Assembly: GCA_043775355.1 (NCBI GenBank)
Contig: JAYVSL010000065.1
Span: forward strand, 1-29,728
Direction of reading: 5' to 3'
Length of the DNA: 29,728 bases
Source of the DNA: BOG-1363 sp043775355
Lineage (GTDB): Bacteria; Planctomycetota; UBA11346
Shown here: one piece after another, positions 7,241 to 15,206 of the stretch
How the letters are laid out: each line of letters starts with the position of its first letter
Position numbering within the stretch: position 1 is the first letter of the stretch
The notes under the pieces: model-generated
What the model saw: the letters and a program-made list of their open reading frames with translations, nothing else
Told to the model about the DNA's origin: nothing
Databases searched by the model: none
Position numbers and translations under genes: made by a program

Positions 7241-7277
7241 AACCAATCCCTGGCGCTTGCTGGGGATTGGTTTTTTT
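7241..7277 (+). terminator. Intrinsic terminator after sod and its heptamer array
   Basis: AACCAATCCC at 7241-7250 pairs perfectly with GGGATTGGTT at 7263-7272 around a 12-base loop, and an uninterrupted T-run covers 7271-7277. On the plus strand this is a textbook rho-independent terminator for sod. It is unidirectional; the minus strand has no T-run after the stem, so it would not stop the TerC transcript. Confidence 0.9.
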
Positions 7278-7286
7278 ATTAGGGCA

Positions 7287-8267
7287 TCACGCCTTTGGTG
7301 GATCTTTGGGGTCCAATGCGGTTTCGGACTCGGCGTGCTTTGCCAGGTCTTCGGGCTTGGCGCGTTTGATGAAGCCGACGGCGAAGATCAGAAGAATCAG
7401 AACGGAAGAAAAAGCGCTGTTGATGTGGATGAGCGAACGTCCGTGCAAATTCCAATAACTGCGGGCGACGCGATAGTTTTTCTCAGCGGTAAAACGCGAT
7501 TCATCCGGCGCGCTTGCTGAGTGGCTGTAAATCGTGATCGCATAGGGAATGGTGAACACCGGTTGGTACTGCTTATCCACCAGCTGAATATATTCCGCCG
7601 AGGTTTTGTACGTCGCTGGCTCGGCGTTGGGCTGTCCACGGCCAACCACATCGCCAGGAAATTCGAGAATGAGTTTCAGGCCGATGGTCGCCACCGCCAG
7701 AAAAGCCGCCGTTTCTAGGTGTGGGAATTTGCGCAGCAGCAGGATAAAGCCCTGAGCCGCATAACGCATGATCAGAATGTAAATGAAACCAGCGATCAAT
7801 AAGACGAAAAATTTATCGGACAGGGCCACCGCTGCGGCGATGGAATCCACAGAAAATGCGATGTCCGTGCATTCAATCATGACCACGGTGCTCCAGAACA
7901 CCGACAGGCCAGGAATACGACGTAACGTTTTTGGCTGATCGTCAGGCTCTAACGGGTTCTGGTGGGCATGCAGGAAATGGTTCGCGGCAATGTACAGCAA
8001 ATACAACCCGCCGAGAATCTTCAGATACCATTGGCTGATAATCCAGGTCGCGAGACACAGCGCGATAATTAAGAAAGTATAGGCGCCCAGAATGCCGTAG
8101 CGCAGCGCTTTGCCTTGTTGTTCTTTGGGTAATTTGCGCGCCAACATCGCCAGGGCCACCGCATTGTCACACGACAGCAAGCCTTCCAGGACAATCAGCG
8201 TGCCGATGACTAAGAAGTCACTGATTTGAAAGCGGTCGAGATCAAGAAAGCTGAGGATGTCATCCAT
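7287..8267 (-). CDS. TerC-family integral membrane protein
   Basis: A 326-residue polytopic membrane protein of the TerC/Alx family, some of whose members export manganese or support metalation of exported proteins. The diagnostic acidic membrane motifs are present: LEGLLSCDNAVALAMLARKLP near the N-terminus and ECTDIAFSVDSIAAAVAL mid-protein. About seven hydrophobic segments are visible. A soluble stretch of roughly 80 residues (about 205-290, from EFPGDVVGRGQ through NYRVARSYWN) sits before the last membrane helix (SSVLILLIFAVGFIKRA) and makes the protein longer than simple TerC proteins. The ATG at 8265-8267 lacks a clear Shine-Dalgarno. It lies 96 bp downstream of the GspJ-like gene on the same strand and may be read through from it. 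Its substrate is not evident; a functional link to SOD through manganese is only a thought. Confidence 0.85.
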   Translation of the reverse strand: MDDILSFLDLDRFQISDFLVIGTLIVLEGLLSCDNAVALAMLARKLPKEQQGKALRYGILGAYTFLIIALCLATWIISQWYLKILGGLYLLYIAANHFLHAHQNPLEPDDQPKTLRRIPGLSVFWSTVVMIECTDIAFSVDSIAAAVALSDKFFVLLIAGFIYILIMRYAAQGFILLLRKFPHLETAAFLAVATIGLKLILEFPGDVVGRGQPNAEPATYKTSAEYIQLVDKQYQPVFTIPYAITIYSHSASAPDESRFTAEKNYRVARSYWNLHGRSLIHINSAFSSVLILLIFAVGFIKRAKPEDLAKHAESETALDPKDPPKA

Positions 8268-8316
8268 GGGGGCGGCAGCGTTGTGCTCGGCAGCAGTGCG
8301 ACAAGCGGATTTGTGC

Positions 8317-8359
8317 GTTCTTTGCGTGTTCTTTGCGTGTTCTTTGCGTGTTCTTTTCG
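8317..8359. repeat. 11-bp tandem repeat between GspJ-like gene and terC-family gene
   Basis: Three perfect GTTCTTTGCGT units (8317-8349) and a fourth degenerate partial unit to 8359 fill most of the 96-bp intergenic gap. The array starts 50 bp upstream of the TerC start codon and ends 5 bp from the GspJ-like stop. Confidence 0.9.
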
Positions 8360-8363
8360 CCCG

Positions 8364-9695
8364 TCAGCGCGGAATCGCGCGCACCAAACTATAGCTTTGT
8401 CCGACGCGAATCACCGCACCGCGTGCATGCGCGACGACAGTGCTGCGACGAGCTCCACGGCCTGGACCGTCAATTGGGGATGGTGCTAAAAATACGAGGC
8501 GTCCACTGATGTTCTGCACATAAGCAATCCATTCATCTTCGACTCGTACCATTGATCCTGGAGTTGAAGGCAATCCGGTGAAGCCACTATAGCGCAATTC
8601 GCCTGCGTTCGTGGTGCCGGTGAGATCGCTTTGCAGGATTCCTTTGGGCGCGAAGCGGCCACCACCGGTCAGCACGAAAGAAAGACGAATGGCTGCTGGA
8701 AATGGTGGTTTGCGCGTCAGCGTGTTGGCGTTCTGTGCCGGAGGAATCCAGCCCTTGGGTCGTGTGTCGTAGACTTCAGATGATTGGTTGCCGCTGATGA
8801 TAGAAGGCCCCCACGGTCCCAGGCGCGTTCCTCCATTAGCGTCAAGCTGCTCCCAGTCTGGTTGATTATTTTTATCTTTGGGTCGCTGCATGCCGGGGAT
8901 GTCATTGAGCGCTACCCAGCAGCTGAAGTGGAGGCAGCCTTGGGTGAGAACGGAGCTAGAGATGGGGAGGGTGATATTATCCGTGCCTCCACCGCCGCTG
9001 GAACCTGCGCCGGTACCCGTGGGGGCTTTCCAATAATAACTACCAGTGAATTTGATGTCAGCGGCTCCGGCGTTATTCGCCAGTGCACGCATGATTTGGC
9101 GGCCAAACCAATCGGTATCTGCTGGCAGACTCGCAGAATTAACTGTACCCCCGAGTCCAGCATCTGCGCCTGCGGAATTGTAACCTTTCCAACTGAGGGT
9201 GTCAAAATTAGTGATGATGCGACCGCTATTTCCATTCGCGATGACCAACGAAGAAATGAAATCCAAGATCCCGCGCGAATCGTCAAGCACGATACGCCGC
9301 AAGCGTGGTTCTTGCTGCGGTATTTCTTCGATCCACAAACCAACCAACGAACGAGCGTTCTGTCCACGTGCACCGATACCATCAGGGCTTTGACCAGCGG
9401 TGGTGAACGACACCAACGTATTGCCGCTAGCGCGGGGGATGCCTGCAAAGAACCAGCCATCACTATTTTCTGGCACCATATGATTCAGGTCATCGCTGAC
9501 CGCGCCCAGCACGGCAATGGTTTCATCGTTGGCTGAACGGCTGAATTCGCCACGGCGGAACAAATCCGAACTGATCATCAAAATGCTGACCATCGCGCCG
9601 CTGACGACGACGAAAATCATCAGCGAAACCATGATCTCAATGAGGGTGAAACCGTGGCGCGATTTGGCGGTGGATGCGTAGTGGGCAATAGTCAT
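8364..9695 (-). CDS. Large GspJ-like minor pseudopilin
   Basis: A 443-residue protein with a class III prepilin leader: cleavage is expected after Gly15 in RHG/FTLIEIMVSLMIF, with the conserved Glu at +5. GspJ/PilW-type minor pseudopilins sit near the pilus tip; usual length is about 200 residues, so this one is doubled. The extension includes a Gly/Thr/Ser-rich stretch (GTGAGSSGGGG) and, near the C-terminus, VRVEDEWIAYVQNISGRLVF followed by GRGARRS and a HARGAVIRVG end, a motif also found in the GspK-like neighbour. The ATG at 9693-9695 overlaps the upstream stop by ATGA, with GAGGA six bases upstream, so translation is coupled to the GspK-like gene. The GspJ assignment rests on the leader, operon position after GspK/GspH and size class; PilW is the alternative. 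Confidence 0.78.
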   Translation of the reverse strand: MTIAHYASTAKSRHGFTLIEIMVSLMIFVVVSGAMVSILMISSDLFRRGEFSRSANDETIAVLGAVSDDLNHMVPENSDGWFFAGIPRASGNTLVSFTTAGQSPDGIGARGQNARSLVGLWIEEIPQQEPRLRRIVLDDSRGILDFISSLVIANGNSGRIITNFDTLSWKGYNSAGADAGLGGTVNSASLPADTDWFGRQIMRALANNAGAADIKFTGSYYWKAPTGTGAGSSGGGGTDNITLPISSSVLTQGCLHFSCWVALNDIPGMQRPKDKNNQPDWEQLDANGGTRLGPWGPSIISGNQSSEVYDTRPKGWIPPAQNANTLTRKPPFPAAIRLSFVLTGGGRFAPKGILQSDLTGTTNAGELRYSGFTGLPSTPGSMVRVEDEWIAYVQNISGRLVFLAPSPIDGPGRGARRSTVVAHARGAVIRVGQSYSLVRAIPR

Positions 9696-12600
9696 CGTGC
9701 TTCCTCGACCTGCAGAATTTTTACTGGCGCATGCGCCCGCAGTTTGACTTTGCCAATCATCGGCGCGGTATTGCCAGCGGTTGCCACGCGATTAAGGAAA
9801 GTGACGGCGCCATTCCCCGTCGGTCCAAGTCCTCCTTGCGACGCATTGGCTGGTGGCAGGCGGTATTCCCAGCGCACGCGAGCTTCGATGCCATCGACTG
9901 CCTTGTTTTGGAAGCGCGAAAATATCGCGCTGGCGTCCTGGCCGTTAACACCGGAATTAAGAGTGAAACTGTTGGCCAGAGATTCATTCCAATCAAATCC
10001 TTGGTCGAGGGCTGACGCGAGTACGTTGAAAGTGCCGACGCCATCGTCGATCAGGTCGATGTTTAACAGACCACTTCCACTATTCATCCAGGTGTCGTGG
10101 AAGCGAATCGGAAAGCCCATCCAGGCGTACATCCGGCAACGCAGCATCGCCGAACGTTTGTCGTTATTCAGCGAACTCCACAGCGGCGACTGCTGGTTGG
10201 GTAGCCCGCTCGGATATCGCGGCCACCAGCCAATAACCAGAGTGTCTATATCCGGTTTGCCGTTGTTGGTATATGTGCCGGGCCAATTTTTCTGCGGTTC
10301 GGTATTGTACATGCCGCGATGCCAGGGCGCGACACAACGGTTGGTGGCGGTAATGAGTTCCATCTGGTCGCCGTTAGATGAACTCAGGAGCATGACCGGC
10401 GCATTGAGTATTTCGTGGCCAGGGTGTTTGTTAGGGTTTTTTTTGCCTTGCGTTGAAATGAAAAGTTCCTGCTCGCTCGTTGCACTGAAAGCAAGATTCC
10501 GGACCAAGCGGCCGACCGGCCCGATCGGTAATACGAGCACGGTTTCTGGGCCACGATGAATGATCGGCTTCGAGCCGAGTAGGCCACGGCCGATGAGTCG
10601 GATGCTGGGTGGAGTAGGAGGCGTAGTTTCCGGAGGAATATGTTGTTCGTAGGCGAAAACTTCGCCGCCGATCAGCACCAGTCCAAGATCGTCAGAAAAG
10701 GGATAATGAGTGGTGCTGATGAAGACCGGGGGGGTTGAGAGCGGCGCGGCATTCAGCCACGGCATCAATTTCTGATCTTTTGTGGGATCAAATACGGGTG
10801 AAAAAGGTTTGTCATCGACTGGGCTATAGCCTTCGACCGCGTTGTGGTACCCCGCTGCTGAGTTGCTGCCGCCTGGCTGGTCGCCACTGAATAAGCCGTC
10901 AATAATCATCATTTTGGGAGCCACGGCGGGACGCATTGGGGAGGCGTTCACCGTATCATCGCCACCAAAATAGATGTTCGCTCCGTTCATGGCAAAGGCA
11001 CCGGCCAGGGGCATGGTGAAATGGGGTGGGGTCGCATAGTTTTGATGTGACAGATCGATGCCACACCAGCCGGGATAATTTATGAGCTCAAAACGGTTGC
11101 TTCCCCAATATTGGTCGAGTTTCTCAGTGAAGGTGAAATAACCATTCACGGTGTCCCAGGTGTTCTTACCGGGATTTGTTGGCTGTTTACCTGCGGTGAC
11201 ATGAAAACCGTCAGTAGCGGCATAACGCACGCACACGGGTCGCAGGGAACCAGGAGCGTTCAACGATTTCGGCGTTATGGTCAGTACATCGCCGGTGACC
11301 AAGAGGTGAGCATCGTTTAGAGAAGTTTGGACCGGTAAAATAATCGTGCGACCTTGACGGAAGGGCATGGCGCCGCCACCGGGAATATCGGTTGCCGCGA
11401 AGGCGGTACGCTGACGGGCACGACTACCAAATTTACGTTGCGCTGGTTCGAAGCCAAACCCGCTGGTGTCGATAAAAAAGTAAGCGCCATTGATGGTCGC
11501 TAATTGATCGTAGCTGAGCCATTCGATTCGGTTGGTCATGGTGTCCATGAATTGGACTAAAAGAGCTTCTTGATCCGGGTCCGGAACGGCCGGCGTTGGA
11601 GCGATGTAGTCAGGGAAACTGCCGATCGGATTGGAGTCGACTTCGAAGCTGACGAGGGTGATGGTTAGAAGGGGCAGCCAAGTGATGTCGACGGCAGTGG
11701 TTCCTAGCTGGCCACGAACCACGTTTTTCAATATCACGGGTTTGCCAGGCGCAGGCATGGGCGCGACGCCGTTGTCGTAATAAATGATTTCGCCACTGGG
11801 GAGTCGTGCATAGCCGCGTGGCGGCCACTGTGGTTGTTGCGCCGGTGGCAATAGTAAAGAGCCATTCTCTATCGAAATAGTGAATGCATCTTTTAACAAG
11901 ACCGGCAACGATGAATCTGGATCGATGGTGCTCGGCATAGTCAGGTCAGCCCAGACTTGGTACAGATGGGCCGGATCACCGTTCGGCAAATCGTGCACTA
12001 ATTTACACTGACCATGCCATAGATGTCCCTGACTACCTGGGTTAAAGCGAACGCCACCGGCTAAGACTTGGTCCCCAGCCAAATGCTCCTCGATTTGAAT
12101 CCAGGCATAAGCATTGCTGGCCAATTGTTCGATGTCGCTGTCTTGGCGGCGACCGCGCATGCAGTGCAACAAATCGACGCCCTGAAGATCGTCATAGCTG
12201 ATGAATTCGTTGCCGATGCGGATGACGCCACGGGTGGGCAAAAGAGCGGCGACGGCGGCGGCACCAGTGATGACTTGCTGGGTGGTGGGGTCGACGGCGT
12301 AGGCATCCACGGTGATTTTTGGTTTGAACAAAATCGTCGAGGCTCCGCCGCTGCGGACATTGGGGGTGGCCGGCAACGCCGTGCGCAGCACCAACGATGG
12401 AAGAGTAATGTGGTCACCGATTTGGTTCATGGTCAACGTCGAGCCAGCGGCGCTCGCTCGGGTGACGTCCTTGCCGACGATGCCATTGACGATGATTGCC
12501 ATACGACCGGGATCGTTGCCGTCGAAAGATACTTGGACGAAGTACCATTGATCGACTTTGAATCCGTCGGTTTTGTCGAGTTGGTAACGGTGTTGAACTA

Positions 12601-15157
12601 AGTTAAAAGGACGCTTGGGCGCGAGCGGCCGCAAAGTAATTCCGTTTGGCGGGATTATTCCGGCTGCTTCAGTTCCCAGGCAACGTGGATCGACATACGG
12701 TCCATCCGGGTCCGTTGTCGGCGGCACCGGACCACGAGTTCCTGGGAAAGTATACTGCTCGCTCTGGGTGATCATTCCATGATCGACCAGGTGCTCGGTT
12801 GCGTTGTTAGCGATGGTCAGCACCAATTGCTTGGTAACGTCTTCATAGGCCAAGGTCACGCGATTTTGATAGAAATTATCGCCATTTTCCACTTCCTGGC
12901 GACCGTCTGCCGCAATTCCCGCTTTCCAGCGTTTGCCTGCGTTGTTGACTGGTGAACGTAAATCGAGAAGCGTGACGACCCCCGTAAATGGCTCCAACGG
13001 TTTGATCCACATTCCGAGTTGGCGGCCATTGAGCACTGGCGATGCGTTATTGGTGAGGTTGTAAGTGAAAAATCCCTTAATGGCTTCTGGGTTTGTTGCC
13101 GACGGCCCGGTGAAAAGCGGATAGGCCAGCGGCCCTTGGAGCGGAAATCCCTCAGGTGAAAGATTGGTCGGCGATCCGCCGCCCGTCGTGGGCCGACCTT
13201 GGCGGCCGTCAGTTTGATGATAATCGAGGAAGTCAGCGTCACTCGGATTGGTGCCGGTAACGCCGAAGCGTACGAACCAATCGTAATTGAGGTGGCTGGA
13301 GAAAAGGTGGGTGCGCAACGTGGCTGGCCGCACGCCAATGTTGTCGTCCTTGAATCTGACCTGGGGATTTGCGTTGTTGCTGGGTAATTCTTTCACCAAT
13401 CGCTGATGGCCGACGGGGAAAGAACTCATCAGGCTGCCCTGGCGTTGCGCCAGTAGGGAGTGTAATTGGGTCTGTTTTTCCCAGCGTTTCTCTAACAGCG
13501 ATTCTTGTGGTACAGCTTGCGCAACGACGCGGCGAAACTGCTGCGCGCCTTGGCGTCCAGCGGCGTCGGCCACTGACGAACCGCTTTCGATGGTCACTAA
13601 GCCTTGCGAGGTGAGCGCCAATGGCGGCAGTTCTCGCGGGGCAATAAAGGTCAACTGACTGCCTGCCGGATGACTGAGCGCTCCGCTGCTACCTGGAAAA
13701 TTTAAACCACGGGTAACCCCCAAAATGACAGGAAATCGACTATTTTGAATGTAGCCAAAACCGAGATAAGAGACGAATTCTTTCTGACGAGCACCGCTTA
13801 CTTTGTTGATGCTGTCGATGCGCGCGAAACCGTTATCCGGTACACGGTCGAGCCCAACACCAGTAATCCGGATCATGGTTGCGGCATTGGTAAGGGTGCC
13901 GTTTGGCGGATTATTACGAGTAACGCCGCTGTCGGGATCATCGATTTCTGACTGCATCACGGTGATCTTGCTGTCGATGTCAGTATCGTCAAAAACGCCG
14001 AGCGGATTGACCAGATGCAAGCCTGTGATCGGTTGTCCGAAAACGTCATTCCGTGTGGTGGGTACTTGCAGCAGGGCAGATAAGTCTTGGGGGGTCGATC
14101 GCTTGACGCCCCACAACACTTCGCGCACGACTTCCGAACTTTCGATCAGGTTGACCGGAGCGGGAATTTCCAGGCCAACCGCCTCTCCCCAATCGGGTTG
14201 GTGACTGATAGCGGTATTTATCGTTTTAAAATCAGTACTGTTCGACATGCCATAGTGATATTTACGACCACGTTGAATTTGAACGGGACTGAGTGGCTTG
14301 GTGGGTTTGATTACCACTACGGATCCTGCCGCGAACAAACGCGGCGTCGTAGGATAGGCGAGGAGATCTGACGGAGGTTCGCTGTCGAGCTGGCTGTCGA
14401 GCTGGCTGATACTCGTCGACTTCGCTGACGTGCTCGGCAGACGGATCATCGTGCCGAGGTCGATCAGTCCTTCGCGTCCCTGTCCCAACGAAGCCAAAGT
14501 AAGGAAGGGCCTGATCTGCGCTAGTTCGGCACGCGTTAACGGATGACGGACTCCATTGGGCAGTGGCTTGGCCTCAAGCAGCTGTTCGATGCGGGTGATG
14601 TGGCCGGTGGGGCAAATATTTTCATCGAAGCGCACGCGGGCGAGTGCGTCGGCGAGCTGGCCGTAGCTATCGGTGTCCATGTTGGTGCCGCTACCGTCAT
14701 CCCAATCACCAACGTTAACGCTGGCCAACAGAATCGTCCACGCTTTGACGTCCATATGATTGGGATCAAGTTTGCCGGATTCATCTTCAAGGCTCACGCC
14801 CATCAGCGCTGCATTGCGTGGTTCGGCCGGATTAAAGGCATGCTCAGTAGGCGATAAATCAAGCGTTCGACGACGTGGGTCGGTCGGTAGAGTTATGCCG
14901 CCGGGAATATTATTTATATCGGTGGACTCGCCGACGCTGCCTGGAAGAAAATTGCGATTAAAAATGTAATTCGCTGCGCCGATGCCGAGATCTTCTGCCG
15001 TCGCGCGTCCCGCTTGCGCCATCTGGCTGTGCGCGAACGAGCGCGTGCCGGTCAAGCTGGCGGATTGCGAAAACAAAAACGGCAATCCCAACATCAATAA
15101 CGCGGCAAGGATCACGATGGCCATGATCAATGCAGCGCCGGAACGATGGTGCGCCAT
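9692..15157 (-). CDS. Giant GspK-like minor pseudopilin with LamG-like region
   Basis: About 1821 residues from the ATG at 15155-15157, supported by AGGGA 7 bases upstream; the frame is open to 15247 but that would overlap the GspH-like gene. The N-terminus MAHHRSG/AALIMAIVILAALLML is a prepilin-type leader and helix lacking Glu at +5, as GspK proteins do. DESGKLDPN at ~121-130 and the following helical region ending RAELAQIRPFLTL match the GspK core. GspK caps the pseudopilus and is normally ~300-350 residues. Here a further ~1500 residues follow, with a LamG/concanavalin-like section (~690-950; LGMWIKPLEPFTG, WYFVQVSFDGND) and six loose copies of a GE-x-I-x-Y...RG...G motif. It is co-directional with GspG/H upstream and coupled by ATGA to GspJ. 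The tail probably forms an exposed adhesive or substrate-contacting tip; that role is inference. Confidence 0.75.
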   Translation of the reverse strand: MAHHRSGAALIMAIVILAALLMLGLPFLFSQSASLTGTRSFAHSQMAQAGRATAEDLGIGAANYIFNRNFLPGSVGESTDINNIPGGITLPTDPRRRTLDLSPTEHAFNPAEPRNAALMGVSLEDESGKLDPNHMDVKAWTILLASVNVGDWDDGSGTNMDTDSYGQLADALARVRFDENICPTGHITRIEQLLEAKPLPNGVRHPLTRAELAQIRPFLTLASLGQGREGLIDLGTMIRLPSTSAKSTSISQLDSQLDSEPPSDLLAYPTTPRLFAAGSVVVIKPTKPLSPVQIQRGRKYHYGMSNSTDFKTINTAISHQPDWGEAVGLEIPAPVNLIESSEVVREVLWGVKRSTPQDLSALLQVPTTRNDVFGQPITGLHLVNPLGVFDDTDIDSKITVMQSEIDDPDSGVTRNNPPNGTLTNAATMIRITGVGLDRVPDNGFARIDSINKVSGARQKEFVSYLGFGYIQNSRFPVILGVTRGLNFPGSSGALSHPAGSQLTFIAPRELPPLALTSQGLVTIESGSSVADAAGRQGAQQFRRVVAQAVPQESLLEKRWEKQTQLHSLLAQRQGSLMSSFPVGHQRLVKELPSNNANPQVRFKDDNIGVRPATLRTHLFSSHLNYDWFVRFGVTGTNPSDADFLDYHQTDGRQGRPTTGGGSPTNLSPEGFPLQGPLAYPLFTGPSATNPEAIKGFFTYNLTNNASPVLNGRQLGMWIKPLEPFTGVVTLLDLRSPVNNAGKRWKAGIAADGRQEVENGDNFYQNRVTLAYEDVTKQLVLTIANNATEHLVDHGMITQSEQYTFPGTRGPVPPTTDPDGPYVDPRCLGTEAAGIIPPNGITLRPLAPKRPFNLVQHRYQLDKTDGFKVDQWYFVQVSFDGNDPGRMAIIVNGIVGKDVTRASAAGSTLTMNQIGDHITLPSLVLRTALPATPNVRSGGASTILFKPKITVDAYAVDPTTQQVITGAAAVAALLPTRGVIRIGNEFISYDDLQGVDLLHCMRGRRQDSDIEQLASNAYAWIQIEEHLAGDQVLAGGVRFNPGSQGHLWHGQCKLVHDLPNGDPAHLYQVWADLTMPSTIDPDSSLPVLLKDAFTISIENGSLLLPPAQQPQWPPRGYARLPSGEIIYYDNGVAPMPAPGKPVILKNVVRGQLGTTAVDITWLPLLTITLVSFEVDSNPIGSFPDYIAPTPAVPDPDQEALLVQFMDTMTNRIEWLSYDQLATINGAYFFIDTSGFGFEPAQRKFGSRARQRTAFAATDIPGGGAMPFRQGRTIILPVQTSLNDAHLLVTGDVLTITPKSLNAPGSLRPVCVRYAATDGFHVTAGKQPTNPGKNTWDTVNGYFTFTEKLDQYWGSNRFELINYPGWCGIDLSHQNYATPPHFTMPLAGAFAMNGANIYFGGDDTVNASPMRPAVAPKMMIIDGLFSGDQPGGSNSAAGYHNAVEGYSPVDDKPFSPVFDPTKDQKLMPWLNAAPLSTPPVFISTTHYPFSDDLGLVLIGGEVFAYEQHIPPETTPPTPPSIRLIGRGLLGSKPIIHRGPETVLVLPIGPVGRLVRNLAFSATSEQELFISTQGKKNPNKHPGHEILNAPVMLLSSSNGDQMELITATNRCVAPWHRGMYNTEPQKNWPGTYTNNGKPDIDTLVIGWWPRYPSGLPNQQSPLWSSLNNDKRSAMLRCRMYAWMGFPIRFHDTWMNSGSGLLNIDLIDDGVGTFNVLASALDQGFDWNESLANSFTLNSGVNGQDASAIFSRFQNKAVDGIEARVRWEYRLPPANASQGGLGPTGNGAVTFLNRVATAGNTAPMIGKVKLRAHAPVKILQVEEAR

Positions 15158-15206
15158 GATGGTTTCCCTGCCTTTCGTTGGACTCCGGTGATCGCGCATG
15201 GTGTTG

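Noticed and set aside
6856..7242. Minus-strand reading frames through the sod heptamer array giving SSKLEAR/SSKLKAQ repeats
   Set aside because: A 7-bp period without stop codons keeps frames open automatically; there is no start context or homology and they run antisense to sod.
9654..10559. 301-codon plus-strand ORF antisense to the GspK-like gene
   Set aside because: No domain or Shine-Dalgarno, lies wholly opposite a long coding frame with protein-like sequence.
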